Assembly (NCBI GenBank): GCA_030446715.1
Contig: JAUJMU010000007.1
Coordinates: 247,689 to 311,688, forward strand
Length of the DNA: 64,000 bases
Source: Cytophagales bacterium
GTDB lineage: Bacteria; Bacteroidota; Bacteroidia; Cytophagales; 172606-1
Direction of reading: 5' to 3'
Shown: positions 1 through 8,984 of the stretch, piece after piece
How the letters are laid out: every line of letters begins with the position of its first letter
Numbering within the stretch: position 1 is the stretch's first letter
The notes under the pieces: generated by a model
Database searches by the model: none
What the model was told of the DNA's origin: nothing
Seen by the model: the letters and a program-made list of their open reading frames with translations, nothing else
Program-made: the position numbers and the translations under genes

Positions 1-160
1 TCGCCATTGAAATTAAATCATTTGTCAGATTGTTAGTTATCTCTTTCCGCCTGGGCATAAAGCTTTTCCAAAGTTCACCTGTTCTATTGTTGACTAAGCT
101 CATAATTAGTCGTTTCCCTATTAATTTCTTTTCGTTTGTTGTTTCGATTTTTGGTGTCAT
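1..160 (-). CDS. GyrI-like effector-binding domain protein, N-terminal part (cut by window edge)
   Basis: Reading the minus strand from an ATG at 160 gives 53 open codons to the window edge. They begin MTPKIETTNEKKLIGKRLIM and continue with ELWKSFMPRRKEI, which I recognise as the N-terminus of stand-alone GyrI-like / AraC effector-binding domain proteins common in Bacteroidota. Such proteins bind small hydrophobic ligands; the ligand here is unknown. The ATG overlaps the TGA of the upstream pentapeptide gene (ATGA), so the two were probably translationally coupled. The C-terminal two thirds lie outside the window. Family call is from memory of the motif, fairly sure; function not resolved. 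Confidence 0.7.
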   Translation of the reverse strand, partial: MTPKIETTNEKKLIGKRLIMSLVNNRTGELWKSFMPRRKEITNNLTNDLISMA

Positions 161-731
161 TTTTCTATCACGATGTCGTATTTGTTCAAAAGTCCTGAAA
201 CACCTAAAATTGAAAATTTTGCCTTCTTAATTCTGTTGGTTTCAGGGTCAATGGAATAGTTGTATGAAGTCCTAAAGTCAGCTTTTTCAAGTATTGTGCT
301 ATCAAAGATGGTTTGCATCAAATTGCAGTTGTCAAACACGGCACTTGTTAAGTCGCTTTCTGCAAAGTCGGTTTCCTGCAACTGCGATTTCTTGAAAATT
401 GTCTTTTTGATTTTCGTCTTGTAAAACGATGAATGGTTAAGCTGGCAATTGTCAAAGGAAAATGAAAGCCCGAATTCATTACAAGTATCAAAACGAAGCC
501 CCAACATTTTGCAATCTTTGAACCTTGTGTCCCGGAATAAGGTCTTAGTTAGTTTTACCAGGCTTAAATTACAACCGTTGAACTCGCAATCCACAAACTT
601 AAATTCAGAAAGGTCACAGTTAGCAAAGCTGCAGTTGGTGAATATGCAGTTTTCGTATTCCCTGTTGTAAAAGGTTCTTTTACAAAGTTATTACCATTAA
701 ATATTTCGTCTTGTATGTATGTTTCTTGCAT
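157..731 (-). pseudogene. Pentapeptide-repeat protein, frameshifted near the N-terminus
   Basis: The open frame from 594 encodes repeated A(D/N)LXX-type units (CEFNGCNLSLVKL, then SQLQETDFAESDLTSAVF), the quadrilateral beta-helix fold of the Qnr/MfpA-like family. The usual Bacteroidota homologue is about 190 residues and starts MQETYIQ. Here that start is at 731 (MQETYIQDEIFNGNNFVKEP) but lies in another frame; the frames meet at about 661-670, where one base appears to be missing. The remainder, including the C-terminal SGLLNKYDIVIEK, is intact. Some family members protect DNA gyrase from quinolones, but most have no known role. The stop overlaps the start of the GyrI-like gene. Upstream lies an attC-like site, so this may be a cassette gene. 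A sequencing error could explain the shift. Confidence 0.75.
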
Positions 732-768
732 TAGTTTCCTTTTTGTACAATGTCGTTTTACACTTGCC

Positions 769-857
769 GCTAACGGACCAAAAACCCACGACGGCGTGCC
801 CTCCTGCTTTGGCCCTGCGGTGAGGCAGGCCGCTGGACGTAGGGTTTGGTGTTATGC
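769..857 (-). repeat. attC-like folded site between two cassette-like genes
   Basis: The minus strand runs from GCATAACACCAAACCC to GGGTTTTTGGTCCGTTAGCG, so the ends can pair imperfectly as in integron attC R''/L'' and L'/R' boxes. The interior contains a second imperfect stem (ACGTCCAGCGG against the RC of its ACGCCGTCGT). It sits directly 3' of the 98-aa gene and 5' of the pentapeptide gene. A related site with the same GGAGGGCAYGSCGTCG block lies at 10340-10423. No integrase is in the window. Known: attC sites share little sequence but keep GTTRRRY and a bulged hairpin. Inference: a cassette-type recombination site. Confidence 0.5.
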
Positions 858-872
858 CCTAGTTATTTCTTC

Positions 873-1169
873 TTAAATCCATTCTATCTTTTGCCCTAAA
901 ATCATTTCGGCCTTGGCAATGGCGTCCTCTAGGTTAATGCCTGCATCATGGTAACTTTCTATGGTTTTGAATTCCGCATCATACCACCCAATCATGAATG
1001 ATTCCCCATTTTCATTGAGAACCGGATGCTGGTCCGTCACATCAAACCCATCGGCTTTATCGATTTCATACCAATAGTCATAGTTGATTGCAATGATGGC
1101 TACTCCCTTCTTGAGGATTTCATCATAATACCAATAGCCTCTTTTTACCTCTCGACGTTTGTATTCCAT
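873..1169 (-). CDS. Hypothetical protein, 98 aa, cassette-like setting
   Basis: A 98-residue acidic, tyrosine- and tryptophan-rich protein (MEYKRREVKRGYWYYDEILK to GQKIEWI). It has no signal peptide, membrane segment or recognisable family motif; I do not recognise it. ATG at 1169 is preceded 12-18 bases upstream by GTTATGC, the same heptamer that ends the attC-like site on the plus strand, and the gene is followed within 20 bases by that site. Short leader, one small gene and a terminal folded site is the layout of an integron gene cassette. The size and lack of homologues that I can name also fit a cassette gene. Confidence 0.6.
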   Translation of the reverse strand: MEYKRREVKRGYWYYDEILKKGVAIIAINYDYWYEIDKADGFDVTDQHPVLNENGESFMIGWYDAEFKTIESYHDAGINLEDAIAKAEMILGQKIEWI

Positions 1170-1215
1170 CGTTCAATTGGGCATAACAGGTAAATAAACA
1201 CTACCCGGCAGCAGA

Positions 1216-2628
1216 TTAAACAAATTTACCCTTTTTCCCGGCGAAGCCTTTCCGGGCAAGGTAGTACAGCGGCACCCCCAGCAGCACGATCACCAGTCCC
1301 CAGAAGGAGTACGTCGGCCGGTACACCAGCAGACTCACGCAGAAACCGGTAGCCAGCAGGATATAAATGATCGGAATGACCGGGTAGCCCAGCGCCTTGT
1401 AAGGGCGGGGCATGTCGGGGCGGGTCCGGCGGAGGATAAAGATGCCGGCAATGGTGAGAATGTAGAACAGGATCACGGCAAACATCACGTAATCAAGCAG
1501 ATCGCCGTAGGAGCCGCTCAGGGCCAGCAGGCAGGACCATACGCATTGAAAAATCAGGGCATTGGCCGGTACGCCGTTGCCGTTGAGCCGGGCGGCCGGT
1601 TTGAAGAAAAGGTTATCCTTTGCCATGGCGTAGTACACCCTTGCCCCGGAAAGAATGATTCCGTTGAGGCAGCCGAACGTGGAAACCATCACCATTGCCG
1701 CCATAAAATAAGCGCCGGACGGGCCGAGGATATTCTGCATCAGCAGCGTAGCCACGCGGTCTTCGGGAGCGGTCTGGATGCTTTGCAGCGGCAGGTTGTA
1801 CACGTACACCAGGTTTGCCAGCAGGTAAATCAGCGTCACGGACCCCGTGCCGATGATCAGCGAAAGCGGCAGGTTGCGCTGCGGGTTCTGCACTTCACCC
1901 GCCGTAAAGGTGATGTTGTTCCAGGCATCCGAAGAGAACAGCGACCCGACCATTGCGGAAAAGAACACGCCAAGGAAAACCAGCGGTGCCAGATCAAGCA
2001 CACTGGTTTCTGCGGCCGGAGGGGCTACGGGCAATGGTCCGGTGCGGGTAAACATGGCAAACAAACCTAAACCAATCATCAAAGCCAAAGCGCCTATCTT
2101 GGTAAAGGTGAACAGGTTCTGCACAAAGGCTCCTGTCTTTACGCTCCGGAAATTGAGCAGGGAGAGCAAAACGATACAGGCAATCGCCAGCAGTTGCTGG
2201 GCGGAAAGGCTGAAACTGCCAATCGAGAAAAGCACGTTCTGCGCCGAAACGGCATCAAAAAACACGCCCGTAAATTTGGCAAAAGCCACCCCCACCGCGG
2301 CAATGGTCCCCGTCTGAATCACGGCAAAAAGCGTCCAGCCGTAGGAAAAAGCCACCATCGGGCTGTAGGCTTCCTTCAGGTACACGTACTGACCGCCGGC
2401 CTGCGGCATGGCCGCCGCCAGTTCGCCGTAACTCAAAGCGCCGAATACCGTGATGATTCCCGTTACCAGCCAGGCCAGCAACAGCAGACCCGGTGACTGG
2501 AGGTCGCGGGCCATGCCGGCCGAAACGATAAAAATGCCCGAACCGATCATGGAGCCCATGATCAGCATGGAGGAGTCAAGGAGATTAAGTGCTTTCTGGG
2601 GAGCAGCCGTAGTTGTGGCGTCGGACAT
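1216..2628 (-). CDS. APC-superfamily amino acid permease
   Basis: A 470-residue polytopic membrane protein with about 12 hydrophobic segments, the usual size for amino acid-polyamine-organocation permeases. The first helix carries GSMIGSGIF (residues about 25-33), the unwound substrate-binding signature of the family, followed by a conserved GxxxYGELAAAMPQAGGQYVYL region in TM2-3. This is inner-membrane uptake or exchange of amino acids; the substrate cannot be told from sequence, though the overall look is LAT-like. It is transcribed divergently from the nucleoside transporter with about 175 bp between starts. No partner subunit or amino-acid catabolic gene is adjacent. Confidence 0.88.
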   Translation of the reverse strand: MSDATTTAAPQKALNLLDSSMLIMGSMIGSGIFIVSAGMARDLQSPGLLLLAWLVTGIITVFGALSYGELAAAMPQAGGQYVYLKEAYSPMVAFSYGWTLFAVIQTGTIAAVGVAFAKFTGVFFDAVSAQNVLFSIGSFSLSAQQLLAIACIVLLSLLNFRSVKTGAFVQNLFTFTKIGALALMIGLGLFAMFTRTGPLPVAPPAAETSVLDLAPLVFLGVFFSAMVGSLFSSDAWNNITFTAGEVQNPQRNLPLSLIIGTGSVTLIYLLANLVYVYNLPLQSIQTAPEDRVATLLMQNILGPSGAYFMAAMVMVSTFGCLNGIILSGARVYYAMAKDNLFFKPAARLNGNGVPANALIFQCVWSCLLALSGSYGDLLDYVMFAVILFYILTIAGIFILRRTRPDMPRPYKALGYPVIPIIYILLATGFCVSLLVYRPTYSFWGLVIVLLGVPLYYLARKGFAGKKGKFV

Positions 2629-2802
2629 AGAATTTCGTTCAAAATTGTAAGATGCGCAAGTAAACAGAGGAATCCAAAATTGACTCAGTCAAATTCACCG
2701 CCCTCCCCTGCTATTTTGTTCCTGCCCAAATCCTGCTAATTTTAAAGGTTCAATTTTTCCGGATACGCTTATTCTGCATCTTTTCTACCCATATTTTCAG
2801 AC

Positions 2803-4122
2803 ATGGAATACCTCAGAGGGTTGCTGGGCCTGGTGGTCCTGGTCGGGCTTGCGTTTGCTTTTTCCCGAGACCGCAAGGCCATCAGCTGGAGACTGGTCGC
2901 CACCGGCATCCTGTTGCAGCTGATCTTTGCACTGCTCGTGCTGCGGATCGACTTTGTAGCCACCCTCTTTGAATCCATCGGCAACGGATTTGTCCGGTTT
3001 CTCAACTTTTCGCAAGCGGGGGCTGAATTTTTGTTCAGTGGCCTTGCCATCAGCTACAGCCCGACTGATCCGGCGGCCCGGCACCGGCTGGGCGTAATCT
3101 TTGCCTTTCAGATCCTGCCCGTGGTTATCTTCTTTTCCACCATCACGGCTGGTTTATACTACCTCGGCATTCTACAGAAAATTGTCTATGGCATCGCGTG
3201 GGTGATGTCGCGGACCATGCGTTTATCGGGCGCGGAAAGCTTCTCCATGGCTGGTAATATTTTTCTGGGTCAGACGGAGGCTCCCCTGCTGGTGCGGCCG
3301 TTTATTCCGGGCATGACAAAGTCCGAACTGTTCTGTCTGATGGTGGGCGGCATGGCTAACATTGCCGGCAGCGTACTGGGGGCGTTTGTTTCCTTTCTCG
3401 GCGGCGACGATCCGGTGGCGCGGGCCCAGTTTGCCTCGCACCTGCTGACGGCCTCCATCATGAGTGCCCCGGCCGGCATTGTGGTTGCCAAAATGCTGAT
3501 TCCGGAAACAGAACCGGATAAGATTGATACGCAACTGAAGGTCAACAAGGAGGACCTGGGCGTGAACCTGATCGATGCAATGGCCGTCGGCGCCTCGGAC
3601 GGCCTGAAGCTGGCCCTTAACATTGCCGGCATGCTGCTGGCCTTTATTGCGGTCATTGCCATGATCAACTACTTCCTGATGGATATGGTCGGCAGCTGGA
3701 CTGGCCTCAATGCCTGGGTGCAGGAAAGCACCAACAACACCTTCCGGGGTTTTTCGCTGGAGTACATTCTTGGCCAGGGCTTCCGGCTTCTGGCATGGCT
3801 GATCGGGGTCGACTGGCAGGATACGCTGCAGGTAGGCAGTCTGCTGGGTCAGAAAACGGTAATCAATGAGTTTGTAGCCTATCTCAGCCTTGCCGATATG
3901 AAAACGGCCGGGTCCATTTCTTCCCGTTCGGTGGTCATCTCCACGTATGCCCTTTGCGGCTTTGCCAACTTCAGCTCCATTGCCATCCAGATCGGCGGCA
4001 TCAGCATCATGGCTCCTAATCAGCAGCAGAACCTCTCCCGGCTCGGCATGCTGGCCCTTGTCGGCGGCACCCTGACTACCCTGATGACGGCTACCATTGC
4101 CGGGGCGCTGATCGGCAGGTAA
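2803..4122 (+). CDS. Concentrative nucleoside transporter (CNT/NupC family)
   Basis: A 439-residue inner-membrane protein with the CNT hallmarks: the re-entrant loop sequence GNIFLGQTEAPLLVRPF (around residues 151-167) whose Q and E contact nucleobase and ribose, and the C-terminal GFANFSSIAIQIGG, matching the conserved asparagine/serine substrate and cation site. CNT proteins import nucleosides with Na+ or H+. Length is normal for bacterial members. It is followed on the same strand by ribokinase and a sugar-type permease, suggesting use of the ribose part of nucleosides. No nucleoside hydrolase or phosphorylase is adjacent, so that step must be encoded elsewhere. Confidence 0.92.
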   Translation: MEYLRGLLGLVVLVGLAFAFSRDRKAISWRLVATGILLQLIFALLVLRIDFVATLFESIGNGFVRFLNFSQAGAEFLFSGLAISYSPTDPAARHRLGVIFAFQILPVVIFFSTITAGLYYLGILQKIVYGIAWVMSRTMRLSGAESFSMAGNIFLGQTEAPLLVRPFIPGMTKSELFCLMVGGMANIAGSVLGAFVSFLGGDDPVARAQFASHLLTASIMSAPAGIVVAKMLIPETEPDKIDTQLKVNKEDLGVNLIDAMAVGASDGLKLALNIAGMLLAFIAVIAMINYFLMDMVGSWTGLNAWVQESTNNTFRGFSLEYILGQGFRLLAWLIGVDWQDTLQVGSLLGQKTVINEFVAYLSLADMKTAGSISSRSVVISTYALCGFANFSSIAIQIGGISIMAPNQQQNLSRLGMLALVGGTLTTLMTATIAGALIGR

Positions 4123-4292
4123 GCGGCGGAGACATTAGATTTTAGTATCAAGACCTTAGACAAATACGTAAAAGGGAACTTCTCGTGGAAACTTGATTGT
4201 ATATTTCATCTAGCTCGTGTACATGACACTTTTGGCGCTGATCTTTTGAAGTTTAAAGGTATTTTATTGAACATTTTTTTCAACTTGCCAAT

Positions 4293-5192
4293 ATGCAGGG
4301 AAAAATTATTGTGATCGGCAGCGCCAACACCGACATGGTCATCAAGGCTGATAAGTTTCCCGCCCCCGGTGAAACGATTATCGGTGGGCAGTTTTTTATG
4401 TTCCCGGGCGGCAAGGGTGCCAATCAGGCCGTAGCCGCTGCCCGGCTGGGCGGAGAGGTTACCCTTGTTGCGAAGGTAGGTACCGATATTTTTGGCAAGC
4501 AGGCTGTGAGCCAGTTGGTTCAGGAGCGGATCAACACAGACTTTATGGCTACCGATTCTTCTCTTCCCTCGGGGGTGGCTCTCATCACAGTTGACGCCAA
4601 GGGCGAAAACAGCATTGTGGTGGCTTCGGGTGCCAACAGCAATTTACTGCCTAAGGACATTGACCGGGCCCTGAGCGAAATCAGCCACGCCGGGGTAATC
4701 CTTCTCCAGCACGAAATCCCGCTGCCGACGGTGGTATACGCCATCCGGAAGAGCCACGAAATGGGGCGGAAGATCATTCTCAATCCGGCTCCCGCCTACG
4801 CGCTGCCCGAAGACGTACCTTCCCGTCTTTACATGATCACGCCGAATGAAACCGAATCCGAAATTCTGACCGGGATAAAAGTACACGATGAGCCTTCGGC
4901 CTACCAGGCGGCACAGGCGATGCGGAAAATGGGCATTCAGAACGTAGTGATTACCCTCGGACCGCGGGGTGCCTTTGTACTTACGCCCCGGATGCAACGG
5001 TTGATTCCGGCCCCGGCCGTGCAGGCGGTAGACACCACGGCTGCCGGCGACGTATTCAATGGCGCCCTTGCCGTAGGCCTGTCCCAGAAAATGCCTATTG
5101 AAGAAGCCATATCCTTTGCCTGCCGGGCCGCAGCCCTTTCCGTTACCCGCATGGGTGCTCAGGCTTCGGCTCCCAACCGCCACGAATTGTAA
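4293..5192 (+). CDS. rbsK: Ribokinase
   Basis: A 299-residue PfkB-family sugar kinase that phosphorylates D-ribose at O5 with ATP. Visible motifs are the substrate glycine pair in GGKGANQA (39-46), NPAP (164-167), the NETE phosphate/magnesium motif (185-188), and the DTTAAGDVFNG anion hole with predicted catalytic base D253. These match RbsK rather than fructokinase or adenosine kinase. It lies 170 bp after the CNT transporter and before a GRP-type permease on the same strand, so the three likely serve nucleoside/ribose salvage. The gap is long enough for its own promoter. Confidence 0.92.
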   Translation: MQGKIIVIGSANTDMVIKADKFPAPGETIIGGQFFMFPGGKGANQAVAAARLGGEVTLVAKVGTDIFGKQAVSQLVQERINTDFMATDSSLPSGVALITVDAKGENSIVVASGANSNLLPKDIDRALSEISHAGVILLQHEIPLPTVVYAIRKSHEMGRKIILNPAPAYALPEDVPSRLYMITPNETESEILTGIKVHDEPSAYQAAQAMRKMGIQNVVITLGPRGAFVLTPRMQRLIPAPAVQAVDTTAAGDVFNGALAVGLSQKMPIEEAISFACRAAALSVTRMGAQASAPNRHEL

Positions 5193-5466
5193 AACAACTC
5201 CAGCTTCATTCTTTTTCCGGATACCGACATGAATGATATATAATACAATGGCTCCCGTGGAATCATTTGCCAAAGCCTCAGCAATCGCCGGGTATATGCG
5301 TCGGCACGGTAATCATACTAATATGAATTGGAGACCACGTATTTGATGGTATACAACTATTTAATTATCAAATAAATATCCTCCGATTCATCTGTTTAAT
5401 CATGTTCATCCTGGTATCAGTGGATCATTACAATATTCTGCACAGCATAACTTAATTCCATTCCCC

Positions 5467-6468
5467 ATGTTTATCCTCCAAAGTTATTCCCTCGCGGTGC
5501 TCTTCTGCATCATTACCATGTTCTGCTGGGGTTCGTGGGCCAACACCCAGAAGCTGGCGGCCGGTACCTGGCGGTTTGAGTTGTTTTACTGGGATTACAC
5601 CATCGGAATCCTGCTGCTGGCTGTATTGTTTGCCTTCACCATGGGAAGCACCGGCGACTCCGGCCGGCCGTTCCTTGCCGATGCCGCCCAGGCGGACGCC
5701 GGCAGCATTGGTTCGGCCTTACTCGGTGGGGTGATTTTCAACGCGGCCAACATTCTGCTGGTCGCGGCTATTTCCATCGCGGGCATGGCAGTGGCCTTTC
5801 CGGTAGGGATCGGCATTGCCCTGGTGCTGGGCGTAATCGTCAATTACCTGGGTACGCCGGTAGGCAATGCACTGGTGCTTTTTGCGGGTGTAGCCCTGAT
5901 CACGGTTGCCATTCTGCTCAATGCCTCGGCTTACCGCAAAACTGCCGCCCATGCCGGCACCGTTTCCACCAAAGGACTGGCTCTTTCGGTGGTCAGCGGC
6001 CTGATGATGGGCCTCTTCTACCGGTTCGTGGCCGCGTCCATGTTCCCGGACTTCGAAGACCCGCTGCCCGGCAAGCTGAGTCCGTACACCGCCGTATTCT
6101 TCTTCTCGCTGGGCATATTTTTCAGCAATTTTATCTTCAATACCCTGCTGATGCGGAAACCTTTCATGGGTGAACGCCTCTCCTTTTCCGATTATTTCCG
6201 CGGCAGTTCGCGTAATCACCTGATCGGGATTCTGGGCGGTATGATCTGGTGCATAGGCATGTCCTTCAGCATTATTGCTTCGGACAAAGCTGGTCCGGCC
6301 ATATCGTACGGGTTAGGTCAGGGCGCAACGGTAGTAGCGGCTTTGTGGGGTATCTACATCTGGAAAGAATTCCGCAACGCCCCGCAAGGCACGGGCCGCC
6401 TGCTCAACCTGATGCTGATTTCCTACGTGGTGGGCCTCGGGCTGATCATTGCCGCCCGTTTTGTGTAA
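5467..6468 (+). CDS. GRP/DMT-type sugar permease
   Basis: A 333-residue protein with about 10 membrane helices. The opening MFCWGSWANTQKLAAGTWRFELFYWDY and the internal VGIGIALVLGVIVNYLGTP resemble glucose/ribose uptake (GRP), rhamnose transporter and plant ureide permease branches of the drug/metabolite transporter superfamily. Proteins of this type sit beside ribokinase or nucleoside hydrolase genes in many Bacteroidota, so ribose or a nucleoside breakdown product is the best guess for the substrate. Automatic pipelines often call them multidrug DMT permeases. It follows rbsK by 274 bp on the same strand. The family assignment is firm, the substrate is inferred only from neighbours. Confidence 0.75.
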   Translation: MFILQSYSLAVLFCIITMFCWGSWANTQKLAAGTWRFELFYWDYTIGILLLAVLFAFTMGSTGDSGRPFLADAAQADAGSIGSALLGGVIFNAANILLVAAISIAGMAVAFPVGIGIALVLGVIVNYLGTPVGNALVLFAGVALITVAILLNASAYRKTAAHAGTVSTKGLALSVVSGLMMGLFYRFVAASMFPDFEDPLPGKLSPYTAVFFFSLGIFFSNFIFNTLLMRKPFMGERLSFSDYFRGSSRNHLIGILGGMIWCIGMSFSIIASDKAGPAISYGLGQGATVVAALWGIYIWKEFRNAPQGTGRLLNLMLISYVVGLGLIIAARFV

Positions 6469-6581
6469 ATGGTCAGCCGGGCAGCAGCTAGCAGCTGATG
6501 GCCGGAGGGTCAGATGCTGGTGCCAAACCAAACCGGTCAGAATCCGTAATGTTCAGGTAGTTTTACATAAAAATACTGACT

Positions 6582-6836
6582 ATGGCTTGTTCACCGGTAT
6601 CCTATAACGGCGTAAACGCAAATGTATTCAACTCTCTGAAGGGCGAACTGGAAAAAAACGGATTCAGCGTTCCCGGCACCAACGGCGTAATCCGCGGGCC
6701 ATTCGGGATCGTGATCCAGTATGCGTGGGATGAAGGCAGCGAAACCCTGCACGCAGAAGTGCTCGAAAAAAACTTTTTTGTTTCCTGCAACCAGATTTAC
6801 GACCTATCCAACGCCCTCAATAAGTTTACAGCCTGA
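6582..6836 (+). CDS. Conserved hypothetical protein, 84 aa
   Basis: A small soluble protein (MACSPVSYNGVNANVFNSLK to LSNALNKFTA) with no signal peptide or membrane segment. The residue pattern, with alternating strands and a final helix, looks like a compact alpha/beta fold. Similar small proteins occur in Bacteroidota but I know of no function. ATG at 6582 is well placed after an AT-rich leader containing ACATAAAAATACTGACT. It is convergent with queE and not obviously in an operon. An overlapping frame with a different sequence is discarded because it lacks protein-like composition. Confidence 0.6.
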   Translation: MACSPVSYNGVNANVFNSLKGELEKNGFSVPGTNGVIRGPFGIVIQYAWDEGSETLHAEVLEKNFFVSCNQIYDLSNALNKFTA

Positions 6837-6968
6837 TTGGGGAGGAGAATTGAGAGGTTTGGGTGTCAGAGCGTTTAAGTGTTGGGGAGTTGGGGTGGGT
6901 GTATGAAAATTTGAATAATCCATAATCCTTCCAGTCTATACTTTAGACCTTATAACTCCCAAACTTCC

Positions 6969-7550
6969 CTAAGGAATATCCATGAATTTGTGAATCTGGA
7001 GGGAAACTTCCCAGCGGGGGTTTTCCTTCACGTAATCCACGATCAGGGGGAGCATTTTAGGGGACTGTGACCACTCGGGTTGCAGAAAAAGCTTGCATCC
7101 GTTCCGGACCCGGTCCGCGAAGGACTCTGCCCACGCAAAATCACTCCGGTTGCAGATGATAACTTTCAGTTCGTCGGCAGCCGGGTAAATGCTTTCGTGC
7201 GGTGCCTTGAATTTTTTAGGGGAAAAACAGACCCAATCCCACTTCCCGGATACCGGATGGGCTCCGGAAGTTTCGATGTTGGTCTGAAAACCGGCGGCGT
7301 GCAGGGCTTCACACAGGCCGTCCAGGTTGTGCATCAGCGGTTCGCCACCCGTTACCACGGCCATGCGGCCCGGGTGTCTGGCGGCTTCCTCCACAATCTG
7401 ATCAATGGTAATCTGCGGGTGCGCATCGGCATCCCATGATTCCTTTACGTCGCACCAGTGACAGCCAACGTCACAGCCGCCCAGCCGGATAAAGTATGCG
7501 GCTTTGCCCTGATAAAACCCTTCTCCCTGAATGGTATAGAAGGCTTCCAT
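6969..7550 (-). CDS. queE: 7-carboxy-7-deazaguanine synthase (radical SAM)
   Basis: QueE converts 6-carboxytetrahydropterin to 7-carboxy-7-deazaguanine in queuosine biosynthesis. The protein opens MEAFYTIQGEGFYQGKAAYF, then carries the radical-SAM cluster motif as C-x3-C-x2-C (C26, C30, C33 from this start), the VVTGGEPL SAM-binding strand and the NIETSG motif, all typical of QueE. I chose the ATG at 7550. A TTG at 7634 would add 28 residues but lies on top of a TACTTTTG promoter-like element (7622-7629 in complement), which argues that transcription starts inside that extension. Other queuosine genes are not nearby, which is common in this phylum. Confidence 0.9.
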   Translation of the reverse strand: MEAFYTIQGEGFYQGKAAYFIRLGGCDVGCHWCDVKESWDADAHPQITIDQIVEEAARHPGRMAVVTGGEPLMHNLDGLCEALHAAGFQTNIETSGAHPVSGKWDWVCFSPKKFKAPHESIYPAADELKVIICNRSDFAWAESFADRVRNGCKLFLQPEWSQSPKMLPLIVDYVKENPRWEVSLQIHKFMDIP

Positions 7551-7621
7551 CAAAGGAAGGGTTGAAGTCAGTCTGGTAACGGGCAACGTTTCCAATTGCG
7601 TAAAGGATTGTATTTTCGGCA

Positions 7622-7629
7622 CAAAAGTA
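7622..7629 (-). promoter_or_regulatory. queE: TAnnTTTG promoter element of queE
   Basis: The minus strand reads TACTTTTG, an exact match to the Bacteroidota -7 consensus TAnnTTTG. It lies about 72 bases before the chosen ATG of queE. No clear TTTG -33 partner is visible at the standard spacing. Confidence 0.4.
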
Positions 7630-7793
7630 AACAAGCCCGGGCAGAATCCGTAACAGGCTTTTTCAATGAACTGCCGTATCTATGGTTAAAGTTCAATCTT
7701 TTTTGCGTTTTTTTAATTATTTTCTAATTTAAGTCCTAAACAATATAATATGCTGCGCGTTTTTACCAGTACATACATTTACTGCTGATACCT

Positions 7794-8006
7794 ATGCGCT
7801 GTTGGATTGTATCCATCCTGTTAATGGCATCCTGTGCGTCGCCCCGGCTACAGGGCGATATACAGAAAAAAGAAGAGGAGCGGTTTAATGTGCTGTTGAG
7901 GCGCAACCAGGAATTGATTGAAAACATCCGTTTTTATGAGGCACGGCTGGACACCCTGGAGAAAATGCACTCTGGTCAGATGAAAGGCCTGTACAGCGTC
8001 CGTTGA
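7794..8006 (+). CDS. Small putative lipoprotein, 70 aa
   Basis: The N-terminus MRCWIVSILLMASCASP is a short signal peptide with lipobox LMASC, predicting lipidation at C14. The mature part is a charged amphipathic helix (KKEEERFNVLLRRNQELIEN, then ARLDTLEKMHS) with heptad-like spacing, so a short coiled coil is likely. Function unknown; small coiled-coil lipoproteins often tether or brace envelope complexes, but nothing here shows that. It is divergent from queE and convergent with folD. An AT-rich leader precedes the ATG. Confidence 0.55.
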   Translation: MRCWIVSILLMASCASPRLQGDIQKKEEERFNVLLRRNQELIENIRFYEARLDTLEKMHSGQMKGLYSVR

Positions 8007-8083
8007 AATTCTGGCGGCGGTCCGGAAGTTTCCGGCAGATACAGACTACGTCTTAACCTGTTGGAAAAACCGGGTTGGTAAAC

Positions 8084-8965
8084 TTATCCGTAAATGGCTT
8101 TCCGGGAAGCCAGAAGGGTGTTTTGCAGAAGCGAAGCAATGGTCATCGGCCCCACACCACCCGGCACCGGGGTAATGTGGCTGCACCTGGGGGCTACTTC
8201 CTCAAACAGCACGTCGCCCTTCAGCGAGAAGCCGGATTTTCTGGCCGGGTCGGTTACCCGGGTGGTGCCTACATCAATCACCACAGCACCTTCCTTCACC
8301 ATATCCCCCCGCACGAAACCGGGTTTGCCGATGGCGGCAATCAGGATATCCGCTTGCCGGGTAACGGAGGGAATGTCCTGCGTCCGGCTGTGGCACATGG
8401 TCACCGTGCAATTGCCCGGCTCCGAAGCCCGTCCCATCAGAATGGTCATCGGCAGGCCTACGATCTGGCTGCGGCCCAGCACCACGCAGTTTTTACCGGC
8501 CGTCGGAATGCCGCACCTTTTAATCAGTTCCACAATGCCGTTGGGCGTAGCGGGCAGGTAACACGGCCAGCCTTTAACCATCCGGCCGAGATTTACCGGA
8601 TGGAAACCGTCAACGTCCTTTTCCGGCAGAATCTTTTCGGTCACCTTGTCGGGCGAAATATGTTTTGGCAGGGGCAGTTGCACGATCAGGCCGTCCACGT
8701 CGGGGTCGTGATTGATATCTTCCACTGCCCGCAGGAGTGCTGTTTCGGAAATGGTATCAGGATAGCGGTACAGGGACGATTTGAAACCCACTTCTTCGCA
8801 GGCCTTTACCTTGTGGCTGACGTAGGTTTCGCTGGCACCGTCGTTGCCCACCAGCACGGCTACGAGGTGGGGCACTTTGCCTCCGGCCGCTTGTATTTCC
8901 TTTACCTGGCCTGCTATTTCGTGTCGGATGTCCTGGGCTATTTTTTTACCGTCTATCAGTTGCAT
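8084..8965 (-). CDS. folD: Bifunctional methylenetetrahydrofolate dehydrogenase / methenyl-THF cyclohydrolase
   Basis: FolD interconverts 5,10-methylene-, methenyl- and 10-formyl-tetrahydrofolate using NADP+. The 293-residue length is standard. Visible signatures are [15 protein letters not shown] (Tyr and catalytic Lys of the YxxxK site), VQLPLPKHI, the [11 protein letters not shown] signature, the GRSQIVGLP Rossmann turn, and the C-terminal [13 protein letters not shown]. The gene stands alone on the minus strand. A TACTTTTG element is positioned 20-27 bases upstream of the ATG. No anomalies. Confidence 0.96.
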   Translation of the reverse strand: MQLIDGKKIAQDIRHEIAGQVKEIQAAGGKVPHLVAVLVGNDGASETYVSHKVKACEEVGFKSSLYRYPDTISETALLRAVEDINHDPDVDGLIVQLPLPKHISPDKVTEKILPEKDVDGFHPVNLGRMVKGWPCYLPATPNGIVELIKRCGIPTAGKNCVVLGRSQIVGLPMTILMGRASEPGNCTVTMCHSRTQDIPSVTRQADILIAAIGKPGFVRGDMVKEGAVVIDVGTTRVTDPARKSGFSLKGDVLFEEVAPRCSHITPVPGGVGPMTIASLLQNTLLASRKAIYG

Positions 8966-8984
8966 GTGGTCGTGGAATGTGGCG

